Counted from the stretch's first letter, positions 36,619 to 46,566 are shown. The stretch: 64,000 nt of DNA from Trichocoleus desertorum NBK24 (GCF_030409055.1 NZ_CP116619.1:4069628-4133627), one strand, 5' to 3'. Numbers and translations: made by a program. Notes: a model not told the origin generated them from the sequence alone.

Positions 36619-37545
36619 ATGGCAAAAAATTCTTCTCACCCCAAGGATGTGCACTCACCTCAAATCCAATCAGACCAAGCTCTACAAAGCGATCCTGCTT
36701 TTGAGAAATTATTAAACTATCTTAAGCAGAGTCATGGGTTTAGCTTCACAGAATATAAGCTCTCTACCTTGATGCGTCGAATCCAGCTGCGAATGGAGCA
36801 AGTTGGATTCGACGCTTATAGCGATTACACAACTTATCTGCAAGCAAATCCAGATGAGTTTGGGTTTTTGTTTAATGTGATTGAGATTAACGTCACTGAT
36901 TTCTTTAGAGACCCATCCGCTTGGAAGTATCTAGTGACTGAAATAATCCCTTGGATTCAGGCCCATAAAAGGGCTGATGAACCCATCAGGCTTTGGAGTG
37001 CTGGATGTGCCTCTGGAGAGGAAGCTTACTCTCTCGCTATAACCTTCGCTGAAGAATTAGGAATAGAGCAATATCAGGAGCGGGTGCGTATTTTTGCCTC
37101 TGATATAGATGCAGAAGCTCTAGAGCAAGCTCGCCAAGGTCGCTATGCTGCTAATCGGATTGCTCATGTACCTTTAGCTCTGCAAGAACGCTACTTCGAA
37201 CTAGACGGGAGCCACTACCGCGTTCGCTCAGAACTGCGAAAGCCGTTACTCTTCTTTCGCCATAACCTGCTGGAAGACCCTCCAATGTCTAAGATTGATT
37301 TGCTGGTGTGCCGAAACGCCTTAATTTATTTCAATTGTGTGGGCCAAAATAAAGCCCTGGTTCGCTTCTATTTCAGCCTTAGAAGTACAGGAATTCTATT
37401 CTTAGGGAATTCGGAGTCATTGCCGCAGCAACATAGATTGTTCAGAAGTCTGAATATGAAGCATCATATGTTTAGCAAAGCAGATAAATCTTCACTGACC
37501 CCAAGCCTTTTGGTACAAGCGTTGCGGCGATCGCTGCCCGTCTAG
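36619..37545 (+). CDS. cheR: CheR-type protein-glutamate O-methyltransferase
   Basis: 308 residues. An N-terminal helical CheR domain (FSFTEYKLSTLMRRIQLRME, EINVTDFFRDP) is followed by the SAM-binding domain with IRLWSAGCASGEEAYSLAI, FASDIDAEALEQARQGRY and LLVCRNALIYF. It methylates glutamates of chemoreceptors. No CheB or receptor gene is adjacent, so it is a stand-alone copy that may serve a distant chemotaxis cluster. It lies just after tRNA-His. Confidence 0.92.
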   Translation: MAKNSSHPKDVHSPQIQSDQALQSDPAFEKLLNYLKQSHGFSFTEYKLSTLMRRIQLRMEQVGFDAYSDYTTYLQANPDEFGFLFNVIEINVTDFFRDPSAWKYLVTEIIPWIQAHKRADEPIRLWSAGCASGEEAYSLAITFAEELGIEQYQERVRIFASDIDAEALEQARQGRYAANRIAHVPLALQERYFELDGSHYRVRSELRKPLLFFRHNLLEDPPMSKIDLLVCRNALIYFNCVGQNKALVRFYFSLRSTGILFLGNSESLPQQHRLFRSLNMKHHMFSKADKSSLTPSLLVQALRRSLPV

Positions 37546-37648
37546 CCAGTTTTTAACTGATGGCATTTACAGTTGAGTTTTGACGCCACCTCAAGTTGAG
37601 GTCGTGAGCGATCGCGTTGATGTAGCGGAACGCGATCGCCCTTTGAAC

Positions 37649-37972
37649 TTAAGCCAGGTATTTGTCGAGCGTGGAGCTAAATTCCTCATAGGGTTTAGCG
37701 CCTACCATCGTTTCTGCCAACTCACCTTGCTTAAAGATCATGATGGCAGGAATACTGCGGACGCTAAATCGTTTAGCCACCTCTTTGTTGGAATCGAGAT
37801 CTAATTTGAGAACCTTCGCGCGATCACTGTACTCTTCTGCTAGTCGGTCTATTAAGGGAGCAATCAGTTTACAAGGACCACACCAAGAAGCTGTACAGTC
37901 TACGACCAACAGCGGCTCACTTTCTAAGAGTGTATTGAACTCAGTTTCGTCTTGAATATACGCAGCAGTCAT
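37649..37972 (-). CDS. trxA: Thioredoxin
   Basis: 107 residues with the classical active site CTASWCGPCKLIAPLIDRLA and the cis-Pro loop RSIPAIMIFKQGE. Single-domain thiol-disulfide oxidoreductase. m-type or A-type by length; exact isoform not assigned. It is convergent with cheR. Confidence 0.95.
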   Translation of the reverse strand: MTAAYIQDETEFNTLLESEPLLVVDCTASWCGPCKLIAPLIDRLAEEYSDRAKVLKLDLDSNKEVAKRFSVRSIPAIMIFKQGELAETMVGAKPYEEFSSTLDKYLA

Positions 37973-38021
37973 AAAATCCCTGCAAAGAGACTATTGTCCC
38001 ACAGTCACGCTACAAAAAAAG

Positions 38022-38048
38022 CAAAAAGACAGACAACTGACTGTCTGC
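38022..38048 (-). terminator. Rho-independent terminator
   Basis: On the minus strand, stem GCAGACA (38042-38048) pairs with TGTCTGT (38029-38035), loop 6, followed by CTTTTTGC and another T-run. It lies 30 bases past the stop of the gene at 38078-38386 and before trxA. Confidence 0.75.
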
Positions 38049-38077
38049 CTTTAGTGGAAAGTTTTGGGGACTGAGCC

Positions 38078-38386
38078 TTAGTCTGGATTAGATTCGGGGT
38101 GTTTGCGAATTTGTTCTGCTTCGGGGCAGTCATCGGAAACTAGGGGTTCCACATCGCCTCTGGGAACTGTAGCTAGTTTCTGAGTTACTGCGCCAATGCT
38201 TTCGAGCCGCACCATCTCTTCCCAAGAACACATTTCATCTTCTTCTTCGGTTTCGTAACGCAGCGTCACTAAGTCTCCTTCAATGTCAAGGATGCGCGCG
38301 CGTTCAATCCAGCGTTGCTGGTCCCGCAAGAAAATCCAGACTTCACGACCATCTGAACAGAGTTGATAGATCTTGCGGTGTAGCAT
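38078..38386 (-). CDS. Conserved cyanobacterial protein (DUF6679-like)
   Basis: 102 residues. The first ~80 residues are compact and conserved-looking: MLHRKIYQLCSDGREVWIFL, RDQQRWIERARILDIEGDLV and CSWEEMVRLESIGAVTQKLA, with beta-rich character like a small barrel. The C-terminus is acidic and variable. I recall this as a cyanobacteria-wide family without function. A terminator follows. Confidence 0.65.
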   Translation of the reverse strand: MLHRKIYQLCSDGREVWIFLRDQQRWIERARILDIEGDLVTLRYETEEEDEMCSWEEMVRLESIGAVTQKLATVPRGDVEPLVSDDCPEAEQIRKHPESNPD

Positions 38387-39309
38387 GTTTGGTTTCTCCT
38401 GAGCACCTAACTCTTCTAATGCTTAATCAATTGCCGTAGCCTTACCCCTAGCAATGCTGTGGCTCTCAACTGTGAGAGCAGAAACCTCAACCGTTGTTGC
38501 AGGTGACTTTAGGGGTGTCTAATGAAGTGGTGAGGGTGAGCATTACTAAGTTATTGCCTGCCTGCTCGTAAGGTGCGGTTAATAGCAGGAAGCACTTGAT
38601 TAATGGAATGGAAAAATTTAGCAACTTGGGCCTGAATTAAACGGAGGAGAGTTGTATCAAAACGTTCTTGGAGATGGATGGTACCTGTTACAGTCATTAT
38701 CCAAGGTGGTGAAAGGAATAATTCAGCAGTGTGAATGAAGTCGTTTGCCAAAGTGTGGAGGAGTCGCTTAAAGACATCATGGACTAGGGTCATGAGTGTG
38801 AAGACGACAAACTAGCGGAAGTTTGAAGGAAGCCCCATCCTAACCGGAGAGTCTTACCTGTCAACGCTTCTAAGTGGCAAACGTAACTCCATATCAGTGT
38901 TCTGGATCACCGAGTTTCCATCATTCTAGCGACTGTTGGCCAGAGTTTGCGCGTTCCAGAAGGGATTTACCAAAAAATCGCACTTTAGATAAAAGCGGGT
39001 TGGCATCATAGTTCTATTTTCCCTTCAGGATGACGTGGGTTTGAGTGTCACACCAATGCTTGAAACTAGGTCTTGAATTGGCGCGATCGCGGTGATGGAC
39101 TCCTGATTCGCCTTGCGTCTATCAATGCACCTAGAGCATTTAGCAATGCATTTAGAAGAGGGCGCAGTCTAATCTGTCTCAATCCTCCCATACTATGAAC
39201 TTCATATGAACTTCAAGCGATCGCCGCTAAGATCCAGATTTTTAATCGGTGATGTGGCTGATCCCTAAATGACTGCCATTACTTGAACTTAAGTTCGCTG
39301 AGGTCAAGG
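38387..39309. other. Long intergenic region without a supportable gene
   Basis: About 920 bases. An 80-codon minus-strand frame exists (38551-38793) but lacks a ribosome-binding site and any family resemblance. The rest shows no frame or RNA gene I can recognise. Confidence 0.4.
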
Positions 39310-40182
39310 CTAAGTAGCGGTCGGTAAAGGCAGTTGATCTGGATGCGCCAGAAAATCGTGTTGACGCATAATTTCATAGAGATTGATATCCGCTTCTAAC
39401 AGGCAAGCATGACCACTATTTGGTAAAACAACGCTGGTGACGTTGGGGAAGATCCTAGCTAGCCGCTCGACTTCTGCTAAGGAAGGTAAAAGGCGATCGG
39501 CGGCACTACCCAAGAGCAAAACAGGTTGGGTAAGGCAACGCAGCCGCTTGTCCTCGATCTCAAACTCATTCAGGAGAGAAAGACGCCAGATAGAGGTTTT
39601 TTGTGGGACTGACTGAACAGCTTCGAGTAGAGCATGGCGATCTTCCGGCAAGATACGTCCAAAGGAAGCTAGAAATGGTAGCAACCCGACTGAGGATACT
39701 TGATACCAAGGTTCTGGGAACCAACGGGCCAGAGAGGAACCCCATTGAATCCAAGGTCGCCGCTTAAAGGATGAGGCTGGATTGACAAGAATCAGGCGAT
39801 CGAAAAGCTTGGGTGCTTGAGTGGCGACCTGAAGGGCTAAACAACCCCCAAAAGATTCACCGCAAAGATAAACGGGGCGTGACTGCTTCTGCTTGGCGAT
39901 TTCCTCTTGAATTAAATCAATCACCTTTGCGGCCAAACTTTCCCAGTTGGTTAAGTCAGTGGGGGGAATAGCTAAGCAGCGAATATCAAAGCTGGTTTCT
40001 AGACTTGAGGTCTGCGATCGCAAAAGTTGGCCTGTACCATCCATACCTGGGAGGAACACAAACAGGGAATGGTGAGGATTCAGGCGTTTGGGGGTCAGAA
40101 AACAGATCTGGCTCTTGACTTCCTGCATGTTCTCAAGGAGGTTGAAATCAATAATTCGATTGGGATTGGAAGTGTTAGCCAC
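39310..40182 (-). CDS. Alpha/beta hydrolase, phytyl ester synthase-like
   Basis: 290 residues from a GTG. Alpha/beta hydrolase fold with FLPGMDGTGQLL (oxyanion region), nucleophile elbow YLCGESFGGCLALQVA, acid in LLGSAADRLLPS and catalytic His in LPNSGHACLLE. The sequence resembles the hydrolase half of plant phytyl ester synthases (PES), which esterify phytol and diacylglycerol. It follows the acyltransferase gene by 14 bases, so the pair corresponds to the two halves of PES. The PES assignment is an inference. Confidence 0.8.
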   Translation of the reverse strand: MANTSNPNRIIDFNLLENMQEVKSQICFLTPKRLNPHHSLFVFLPGMDGTGQLLRSQTSSLETSFDIRCLAIPPTDLTNWESLAAKVIDLIQEEIAKQKQSRPVYLCGESFGGCLALQVATQAPKLFDRLILVNPASSFKRRPWIQWGSSLARWFPEPWYQVSSVGLLPFLASFGRILPEDRHALLEAVQSVPQKTSIWRLSLLNEFEIEDKRLRCLTQPVLLLGSAADRLLPSLAEVERLARIFPNVTSVVLPNSGHACLLEADINLYEIMRQHDFLAHPDQLPLPTAT

Positions 40183-40196
40183 TCAATTTAGCTGCT

Positions 40197-40919
40197 TTAA
40201 TAGCAACCTTGAGCGAGTAATTGGTCAATTTCGGTGTGGCAGTAGTTAGTCAGATCAGCCACAACCGTTTTGGCATCTTTGCCTCGGTAATGCTGTCGCT
40301 CTGAGGTCTTCACCCAGTGAGGCCGACCGATTAGGACATTGACGCGATGGTAAATCACCAAAGGATGCCAGCCATTTTGATCAAAAAGGGGTTCTGACGG
40401 GTCAATCAGGCTCAATAATTTCAAGGGAACGCCTGCCCTATTGCTCTCTTCACAAGAGGCGATCGCCACAGGCAAAACCGCCAGATTCTGAATCGGAGCC
40501 CGCAAGGCCAAGTGAGCAAAGCCGCGATGAAACTCCCGCATTTTTTGAGGATGAGTTGCTTCCACCATCGGCTCCCCCCCTTCGGGAAACACCCCAATCA
40601 CCTGAGGCGACTGTAGCAGTTCGCTAGCCTGCCGGAAGAAGCTTTGTTGGCGATGTTCCAATGAATCTAGAGGAAAGCAACCTAGCAGCTTTACAATGTC
40701 CCGCATCACTGGCACTTGATCCATATAGTGATGGCAAGCAAACCGGATCGGACGGTTAATTGCCGCCATTAGGACAGGAGCATCCATAAAACTACGATGA
40801 TTGCTGACTAACAAAACCGCACTGTCTTGAGGCACTAAATTCTCATTGTAGAGAAACATGCGAGTTCCCAAGGCAGCCAGGAGGCAGCGAGAAATTTGCA
40901 GAGGGCTATCGGAAGACAT
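40197..40919 (-). CDS. PlsC-type lysophospholipid acyltransferase
   Basis: 240 residues. LPLAT motifs: block I VSNHRSFMDAPVLMAA (NH-x4-D), block III VIGVFPEGGEPMV, and LAVLPVAIAS (block IV). No clear membrane helix. By position it partners the alpha/beta hydrolase downstream, 14 bases away; in plant PES proteins these two domains are one polypeptide. It could also act in phospholipid synthesis. Confidence 0.82.
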   Translation of the reverse strand: MSSDSPLQISRCLLAALGTRMFLYNENLVPQDSAVLLVSNHRSFMDAPVLMAAINRPIRFACHHYMDQVPVMRDIVKLLGCFPLDSLEHRQQSFFRQASELLQSPQVIGVFPEGGEPMVEATHPQKMREFHRGFAHLALRAPIQNLAVLPVAIASCEESNRAGVPLKLLSLIDPSEPLFDQNGWHPLVIYHRVNVLIGRPHWVKTSERQHYRGKDAKTVVADLTNYCHTEIDQLLAQGCY

Positions 40920-41366
40920 CAGCAGACAACAAAAGCCTCAACTCTTCTAATGACAGTGTTAACATTACTTTACTGGGTACAACACATGTCTTAAAGTAGA
41001 AACTGTAGGTCTAGCTAAGTAAAGAATTGTCGCTAGCCTCAGAAACGTTTCTACCCAGCGAAGCAAAGTCAAGCGCCTAAGTCTAGGCTCAAGTCCAATA
41101 GGAATAGCGACTGCACATTCTTGTGGCTGTAGGTTGCAAGAATAATATTTGTCTTGATTGATTTAAGGTTTTGCAAACTGTTTTAAGCAAAGTTTACGGT
41201 TAAGATAGTAGTTAGTTTCAGCTTTGTCACCTTAGCTATATTTTTGTTGGCTTCTAGACTTATTAATTGAGGTTAATTAGCCTAGATCAAAGAGCAAATA
41301 AAGAACTTATTTGCAGGCACTCATGTATGATTAAAAACGGCTTAGTGTATTGTATTTTTCTTTTCC
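40920..41366. other. Divergent intergenic region upstream of metG
   Basis: About 450 AT-rich bases between the acyltransferase and metG starts. It should contain both promoters. No gene or structured RNA is recognised. Confidence 0.4.
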
Positions 41367-42965
41367 ATGAACTCTGATACGAATAAAGAAAAATTTGCTC
41401 TTACAACACCTCTTTATTATGTAAATGATTTACCTCATATTGGGAGTGCTTACACCACGATCGCCGCAGATGTAATTGCGCGCTTTCAAAGACTGCGGGG
41501 TAAATCAGTTTTACTGATTACAGGGACTGATGAGCATGGACAAAAAATCCAGCGCACAGCCGAAGCTCTGGGGCGATCGCCTCAAGCCCATTGCGACGAA
41601 ATTTCCGCTGGATTTTCTCAGCTTTGGCAGCAGCTAAACGTCCAAAGCGATCGCTTTATTCGCACCACTGATCTCCGTCATGCAGCCATCGTTAAAGAGT
41701 TTTTTCAACGAGTTTGGGAGCGTGGCGATATTTACCTAGGCCAACAAAAAGGCTGGTATTGTGTGGCTTGCGAAGAATTCAAGGAAGAACGAGATTTACT
41801 GGAAGGCCATCGTTGTAATATTCACCAACGTGAAACGGAGTGGCGCGACGAGCAAAATTATTTCTTCCGGCTCTCCAACTATCAAACAAAATTAGAAGAA
41901 TTTTACCGACAACAAGCGGATTTTATTCAACCAGAAATCCGCCGCAATGAAGTGCTCAGCTTTGTTAGCCAGGGACTGAAGGATTTTTCTATTTCTCGTG
42001 TCAATTTGGACTGGGGATTTCCCGTTCCTGTTGATTCTGGACACACCCTCTATGTTTGGTTCGATGCGCTACTGGGCTACGTGACGGCGCTACTGGAACC
42101 CGAAAGTGAACCCACTTTAGAGAACGCATTGGCTCGTTGGTGGCCTATAAACTTGCACCTCATCGGCAAAGATATTCTGCGCTTTCATGCAGTTTATTGG
42201 CCTGCCATGCTGATGTCTGCTGAACTGCCTTTGCCAGGACGCTTATTCGGGCACGGTTTCTTGACCAAAGATGGTCAGAAGATGGGTAAGAGTTTAGGCA
42301 ACACTATTGATCCGGTAGCCTTGGTTGATCGGTATGGCTCCGATGCCGTGCGTTACTACTTCCTGAAGGAAATTGAATTTGGCCGAGATGGCGACTTCAA
42401 TGAAACGCGCTTTATCAACATCTTGAACGCCGACTTAGCCAATGATCTAGGGAACTTGCTCAACCGGACGCTGAAGATGGCCTACAAGTACTGCGATGGC
42501 CAAGTGCCTACGGTCGTGGGAGCAGACATCGCTGCGGATCATCCCTTAAAGGCGGTTGGCTCTACCTTGGGCGATCGCGTGGCTCAATCCTACGAAGCCC
42601 TAGCTTTTAGTGAAGCTTGTGAAGCCATTTTGGCCCTAGTCCGAATGGGTAACAAATTTATTGATGAGCAAGCACCTTGGACTCTGTACAAGCGAGGCGA
42701 ACAGCAAGCAGTCGAGCAAGTACTCTATGCGGTCTTGGAATCGGTTAGGCTCGCCGCCTATCTGTTATCCCCAATTATTCCAAATGTTAGCGGTGCGATC
42801 TATCAGCAGCTTGGATTTACTGTAGATTTCAATCACCAAAGTTTAATAGATGTTTCAGTTCCGTTTGTAACTCATGCTACATGGGGAATACTACCTGGTA
42901 GTCAATCGCTAGGCGATCCTAAACCTGTATTTCAACGTTTAGAGGCTCCGGAAGCAGTTACCTAG
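41367..42965 (+). CDS. metG: Methionyl-tRNA synthetase
   Basis: 532 residues. Class I synthetase that charges tRNA-Met. Seen: the HIGH-equivalent TPLYYVNDLPHIGSAYT at ~14-30, ITGTDEHGQKIQRTA, a single zinc knuckle with WYCVACEE and RCNIH, HGFLTKDGQKMGKSLGNTID (KMSKS equivalent KMGKS) and a helical anticodon domain. It lacks the C-terminal tRNA-binding (Trbp111-like) extension of longer forms, as usual in cyanobacteria. Confidence 0.96.
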   Translation: MNSDTNKEKFALTTPLYYVNDLPHIGSAYTTIAADVIARFQRLRGKSVLLITGTDEHGQKIQRTAEALGRSPQAHCDEISAGFSQLWQQLNVQSDRFIRTTDLRHAAIVKEFFQRVWERGDIYLGQQKGWYCVACEEFKEERDLLEGHRCNIHQRETEWRDEQNYFFRLSNYQTKLEEFYRQQADFIQPEIRRNEVLSFVSQGLKDFSISRVNLDWGFPVPVDSGHTLYVWFDALLGYVTALLEPESEPTLENALARWWPINLHLIGKDILRFHAVYWPAMLMSAELPLPGRLFGHGFLTKDGQKMGKSLGNTIDPVALVDRYGSDAVRYYFLKEIEFGRDGDFNETRFINILNADLANDLGNLLNRTLKMAYKYCDGQVPTVVGADIAADHPLKAVGSTLGDRVAQSYEALAFSEACEAILALVRMGNKFIDEQAPWTLYKRGEQQAVEQVLYAVLESVRLAAYLLSPIIPNVSGAIYQQLGFTVDFNHQSLIDVSVPFVTHATWGILPGSQSLGDPKPVFQRLEAPEAVT

Positions 42966-43051
42966 GCGGAGTTTAGTCTATCAGTGCTACGGTCATTAGT
43001 AGGTAGCTCAATGAAACATCAATTTTTTCATAAAAAAGAGGTATAACAACC

Positions 43052-43657
43052 ATGTTGAATAATTTAGAAACTAGTACTGTATTCACGCCAGAGCAGGTTT
43101 TAGAAAATCGGGGCCGTGTTGCTATTTTTATTGATGGCTCGAACTTGTTTTATGCCGCATTGCAGTTAGGGATTGAAATTGATTACACCAAGCTGCTTTG
43201 CCGTCTGACAGCGGGTTCGCGCTTACTTCGCTCCTTCTTCTATACAGGAGTCGATCGCACAAACGAAAAACAGCAAGGTTTTTTGCTTTGGATGCGGCGT
43301 AACGGCTATCGCGTGATCTCGAAAGACTTGGTGCAGCTACCCGATGGTTCTAAAAAAGCCAACTTGGATGTTGAAATCGCTGTAGACATGATGGCTTTAG
43401 TTTCTTCCTACGACACAGCGGTTTTGGTCAGTGGCGATGGCGACTTAGCGTACGCCGTTAATTCAGTCAGCTACCGAGGGGTACGGGTTGAGGTGGTGAG
43501 CCTGCGCTCCATGACCAGTGATAGCTTGATCAATGTGGCCGATCGCTATATTGATCTCGACAACATTAAGGAAGACATTCAAAAAACACCTCGACAAAGC
43601 TACACCTACCGCCCTCTCTCTGGCATTGGAGTCGTTGAGGAACCAGAAGAACGGTAA
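43052..43657 (+). CDS. NYN-domain protein, LabA/DUF88 family
   Basis: 201 residues; AGAGGT upstream of the ATG. NYN (PIN-like) nuclease fold with the conserved acidic residues in VAIFIDGSNLFYA, ANLDVEIAVDMMALV and AVLVSGDGDLAYAVN. LabA of Synechococcus elongatus, a circadian output regulator, belongs here, but several paralogues usually exist, so I give no symbol. It follows metG by 86 bases and ends in its own terminator. Confidence 0.85.
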   Translation: MLNNLETSTVFTPEQVLENRGRVAIFIDGSNLFYAALQLGIEIDYTKLLCRLTAGSRLLRSFFYTGVDRTNEKQQGFLLWMRRNGYRVISKDLVQLPDGSKKANLDVEIAVDMMALVSSYDTAVLVSGDGDLAYAVNSVSYRGVRVEVVSLRSMTSDSLINVADRYIDLDNIKEDIQKTPRQSYTYRPLSGIGVVEEPEER

Positions 43658-43832
43658 CCCTCTACCTACCAATTCAGCGCTAGAGTTAACTGCTGGCAGG
43701 CCCACCTATCAAGTGACTCACAAGTTACTCAATCGTCTTAAAGCTGCCAAAAAAGTTAAATAGCTCAGCGAAAAAACAGTGTTAGCGATTCATAGCAACT
43801 CAAACTTATAGAGCTGATATACAAAGTCGTAG

Positions 43833-43865
43833 ATAAGGGCGTATCTCCTGCGCCCTTATTGTTTT
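43833..43865 (+). terminator. Rho-independent terminator after the NYN gene
   Basis: A perfect 9-bp stem, ATAAGGGCG (43833-43841) with CGCCCTTAT (43851-43859), loop 9, followed by TGTTTT. Confidence 0.8.
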
Positions 43866-43950
43866 GAGAGCGGCTAGAAGCATGCACCAACGTCTAAAGT
43901 GGAACCAGAAGCTTGCTGTATAGTCAATTTTGGTATTGAACACTTTGAGA

Positions 43951-45126
43951 ATGCTGATGCCACCGCTGCTGCCCTTGAAACTGTCTACCTTGCGCAGACA
44001 CGCGATCGCTCCCTTGCAATTGGGACTGCTTCTCTTGCTATTGGGGCTGAGTGGCTGTGGAGGCCCCAAGAAAAGCCAAACGGCAGACAAATTGGCTCAA
44101 GATAGCTCTGCGGCGCAGAATTTTGATAACAACTTGACGTTTAATGATGTCACCTTAGAGCAGGTGGATGAAAAAGGTCAGTTGCTGTGGAAAGTTAAAG
44201 CCAAACAGGCACGCTACAGCAAAGACCAAAAAGTTGCTAATGTACAAAGCCCTTCTGGAGAGCTGTTTCAGGATGGCAAAGCGGTCTACAAGATCCAAGC
44301 TCAGACTGGTGAAGTTCAAAAAGATGGCCAAACGATTTTGCTCAAAGGGCAAATTGTCGCCACGGATATTCAAAGCGGGGCGATCGTCAAGGGGAATGAG
44401 TTGGAATGGCAACCCAAAGTCGATCTTTTATGGGTTCGCAATAACATTACTGGCACTCACCCTCAGTTCCAAGCCACAGCCAAAGAGGCCAAGGTATATA
44501 GTCGCGCCCGCCGCATGGAATTTTTCGGCCAGGTAGCGGCCACTTCTAAAGATCCCGCTTTGGGCTTTAAGAGCGAGCATTTGATCTGGGAAATTGCCAA
44601 GCAGTTAGTAGTGGTTGATAAGCCAGTCCAGATTGATCGCTATGTGGGGACTGTCGTCAGCGATCGCGCCGTGGCAGATCAAGCCGAAGTGCAGCTAAAA
44701 GCCAAAATCGCCACGCTGAAACAAAATGCTAAATTGTCTGTCGCTGATCCACCGCTAGAAATTGCCAGCAATTCCCTAGTTTGGAACCTCAACGACCAAA
44801 CGGTGGTTTCTGACCAGCGGGTTGATGTGTTGCACCGGGAACAGCAAGTCGCTCTATCCGCCAACCAAGGACGGGGTGAGCTGGAACCAAGAATTTTTTA
44901 CCTAACAGGAGGTGTGCAAGGTCAGGGCCAGCGCAATCAATCCCAGCTAGCAGCAGACCAACTCACCTGGTATATTCCCACTCAGCAAATTGAAGCGACT
45001 GGGAACGTAGTTTACACTCAAGCAGATCCACCTTTTAACCTCAAGGGGCCTAAAGCATCAGGAACTTTGCAAGACCAAAATATTGTGGTGAGCGGTGGGC
45101 GAGTAGTCACAGAAATCATTCCTTAA
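43951..45126 (+). CDS. lptC: LPS export periplasmic protein LptC
   Basis: 391 residues from the ATG at 43951. The N-terminus has a lipoprotein-like signal (LQLGLLLLLLGLSGCGG, lipobox LSGC). Beyond it, repeated LptA/LptC-type beta segments appear: FNDVTLEQVDEKGQLLWKVK, then VQSPSGELF, LLKGQIVATD and LKGPKASGTL. It is about twice as long as E. coli LptC, as cyanobacterial versions are, suggesting two jelly-roll-like modules. It bridges LPS transfer from LptB2FG to LptA. Convergent with dacB, 9 bases apart. Confidence 0.85.
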   Translation: MLMPPLLPLKLSTLRRHAIAPLQLGLLLLLLGLSGCGGPKKSQTADKLAQDSSAAQNFDNNLTFNDVTLEQVDEKGQLLWKVKAKQARYSKDQKVANVQSPSGELFQDGKAVYKIQAQTGEVQKDGQTILLKGQIVATDIQSGAIVKGNELEWQPKVDLLWVRNNITGTHPQFQATAKEAKVYSRARRMEFFGQVAATSKDPALGFKSEHLIWEIAKQLVVVDKPVQIDRYVGTVVSDRAVADQAEVQLKAKIATLKQNAKLSVADPPLEIASNSLVWNLNDQTVVSDQRVDVLHREQQVALSANQGRGELEPRIFYLTGGVQGQGQRNQSQLAADQLTWYIPTQQIEATGNVVYTQADPPFNLKGPKASGTLQDQNIVVSGGRVVTEIIP

Positions 45127-45135
45127 GCTAAAGTC

Positions 45136-46566
45136 TTAAACCTGAACTTTAAACAAAATTTGATTGCGTCTATCATCGCCTAGGTGAAACTTTTGGTCGC
45201 TGGTAGGTGCTGTTGGTGCTGGCTGGCTAGGAGAAGCGGTGGTAGCTCCCATGAACTGAGTAGGAGTGGTTTCACTACCGGATGTTTGAGCCGAGAAGTT
45301 GAGGGGTGCCTTAGGGCTTGGGGAGCTGCTGGGATCAATCTCAGTCGCTACCGATTGATCGGCTCCCCACTGCTCTAGTAAGTTTTGCAGCAGTTGGTCT
45401 TGTCGATCTCGCAGCCCGTCTAAGTCTTCACCTCGGTTCAGAATGGCAAACCAAATTAAGCCGCGATCGCGCGTTGGCAAGGCTCCCGCTAGAGTGCTCA
45501 CATTCCAGAGCGTTCCAGTTTTGACTACAGAAGCTACGGGAATACTGCGGTCTTCTAGGGTGCCACCGTCCCGACCCGATACCGGAAACAAGTCAGCTAC
45601 AGTCATTTTCTGAGGTTTTAAGTAATTTTCAATCGCCATAAACATGGCACAAACAGCACGGGGAGAAATTTGATTTTCTGGGCCAAGACCAGAACCGTTG
45701 ATCAGTTGAATTTCTGCCTGAGGGACTCCCGCAGCTCTAGCGGCTCGCGCGGCCACTACAGAGGCTCCTCCTACGGAATCGGCTAACATCTCAGCCATCG
45801 CATTGTTACTGTAGATGTTCATTTGCTTGAGGATTTGCGCCAATGGCAGGGATTGGTGCCTTAACAAAGCAATCTGCTTGGGAATTGGTAAAGTGGCTAC
45901 CTGAACATCCCCGGCGATCGCCACTTGCGGCTGAGGAGTGCCTTTGGGCAAGTTGAGGTATTGTGCCTTAGCTTCGTCCGACCAAAGCTGAGCATTGAGT
46001 CCTTGCTTTAGCAGCGCTCCTGCTACTTGCGGATCGGACTCATAGTTCATAGCGAAGTTGCCCATAATCACTAAGCTGCCTGTGACTTGGCGGATGCCCA
46101 TGCGATTGAGGGTATTGCCGAGGGCGATCGCTTCTTCCCAGACAAAGAAGGGGTCGTTATTGCCCTGAATCACCAAATCTCCCTGTAACACTCCGTTCTG
46201 AATCGGTCCAGTGGCTCCGATCAACGTGTCAAATTGGTGCTCAGGCCCCCAAGTCTCTAGTGCTGCCAAAGAAGTTGCAACCTTGGTCAAAGAAGCGGCA
46301 GGGAGGGGTTGCGTTCCCTGGTGGTTGCCCAAAAGATTGTAACCCACTTGTACCCAAACCCCTTGGTTGGTTTCAGTGAGCCCTGTGGCGCTTAGACCTT
46401 GCAAATACTGGCTAACCCTGGCTTCGCCCGCTGGGTCAGGCTGACTAGAAAAAACTAGACCGGGCGTATTCCAAGATGCAAACAAGCTGTCGGGATTGAT
46501 GGGTTGGGGCACCTGGGCTATTTTGAACCACAGTGACACTAACCCAGAGCTGACTAATTCCAGCAC
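45136..46566 (-). CDS. dacB: D-alanyl-D-alanine carboxypeptidase/endopeptidase (PBP4, DacB)
   Basis: 476 residues from a GTG. Serine peptidase family S13 with all three motifs: SLTK at 92-95, SNN in NIYSNNAMAEML, and KTG in VVKTGTLWNVSTL. It trims or hydrolyses peptidoglycan cross-links in the periplasm. The C-terminal ~70 residues are Ser/Pro/Thr-rich and probably disordered. No strong signal peptide is obvious at this start. Confidence 0.92.
   Translation of the reverse strand: MLELVSSGLVSLWFKIAQVPQPINPDSLFASWNTPGLVFSSQPDPAGEARVSQYLQGLSATGLTETNQGVWVQVGYNLLGNHQGTQPLPAASLTKVATSLAALETWGPEHQFDTLIGATGPIQNGVLQGDLVIQGNNDPFFVWEEAIALGNTLNRMGIRQVTGSLVIMGNFAMNYESDPQVAGALLKQGLNAQLWSDEAKAQYLNLPKGTPQPQVAIAGDVQVATLPIPKQIALLRHQSLPLAQILKQMNIYSNNAMAEMLADSVGGASVVAARAARAAGVPQAEIQLINGSGLGPENQISPRAVCAMFMAIENYLKPQKMTVADLFPVSGRDGGTLEDRSIPVASVVKTGTLWNVSTLAGALPTRDRGLIWFAILNRGEDLDGLRDRQDQLLQNLLEQWGADQSVATEIDPSSSPSPKAPLNFSAQTSGSETTPTQFMGATTASPSQPAPTAPTSDQKFHLGDDRRNQILFKVQV

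Noticed and set aside
38551-38793. 80-codon minus-strand frame in the 38.4-39.3 kb gap
   Set aside because: No Shine-Dalgarno, no family and ordinary chance length. Left as unresolved and not annotated.
43533-43763. Plus-strand frame overlapping the end of the NYN gene and running past it
   Set aside because: Mostly an out-of-frame overlap. The short unique end looks coding-like but has no start of its own.
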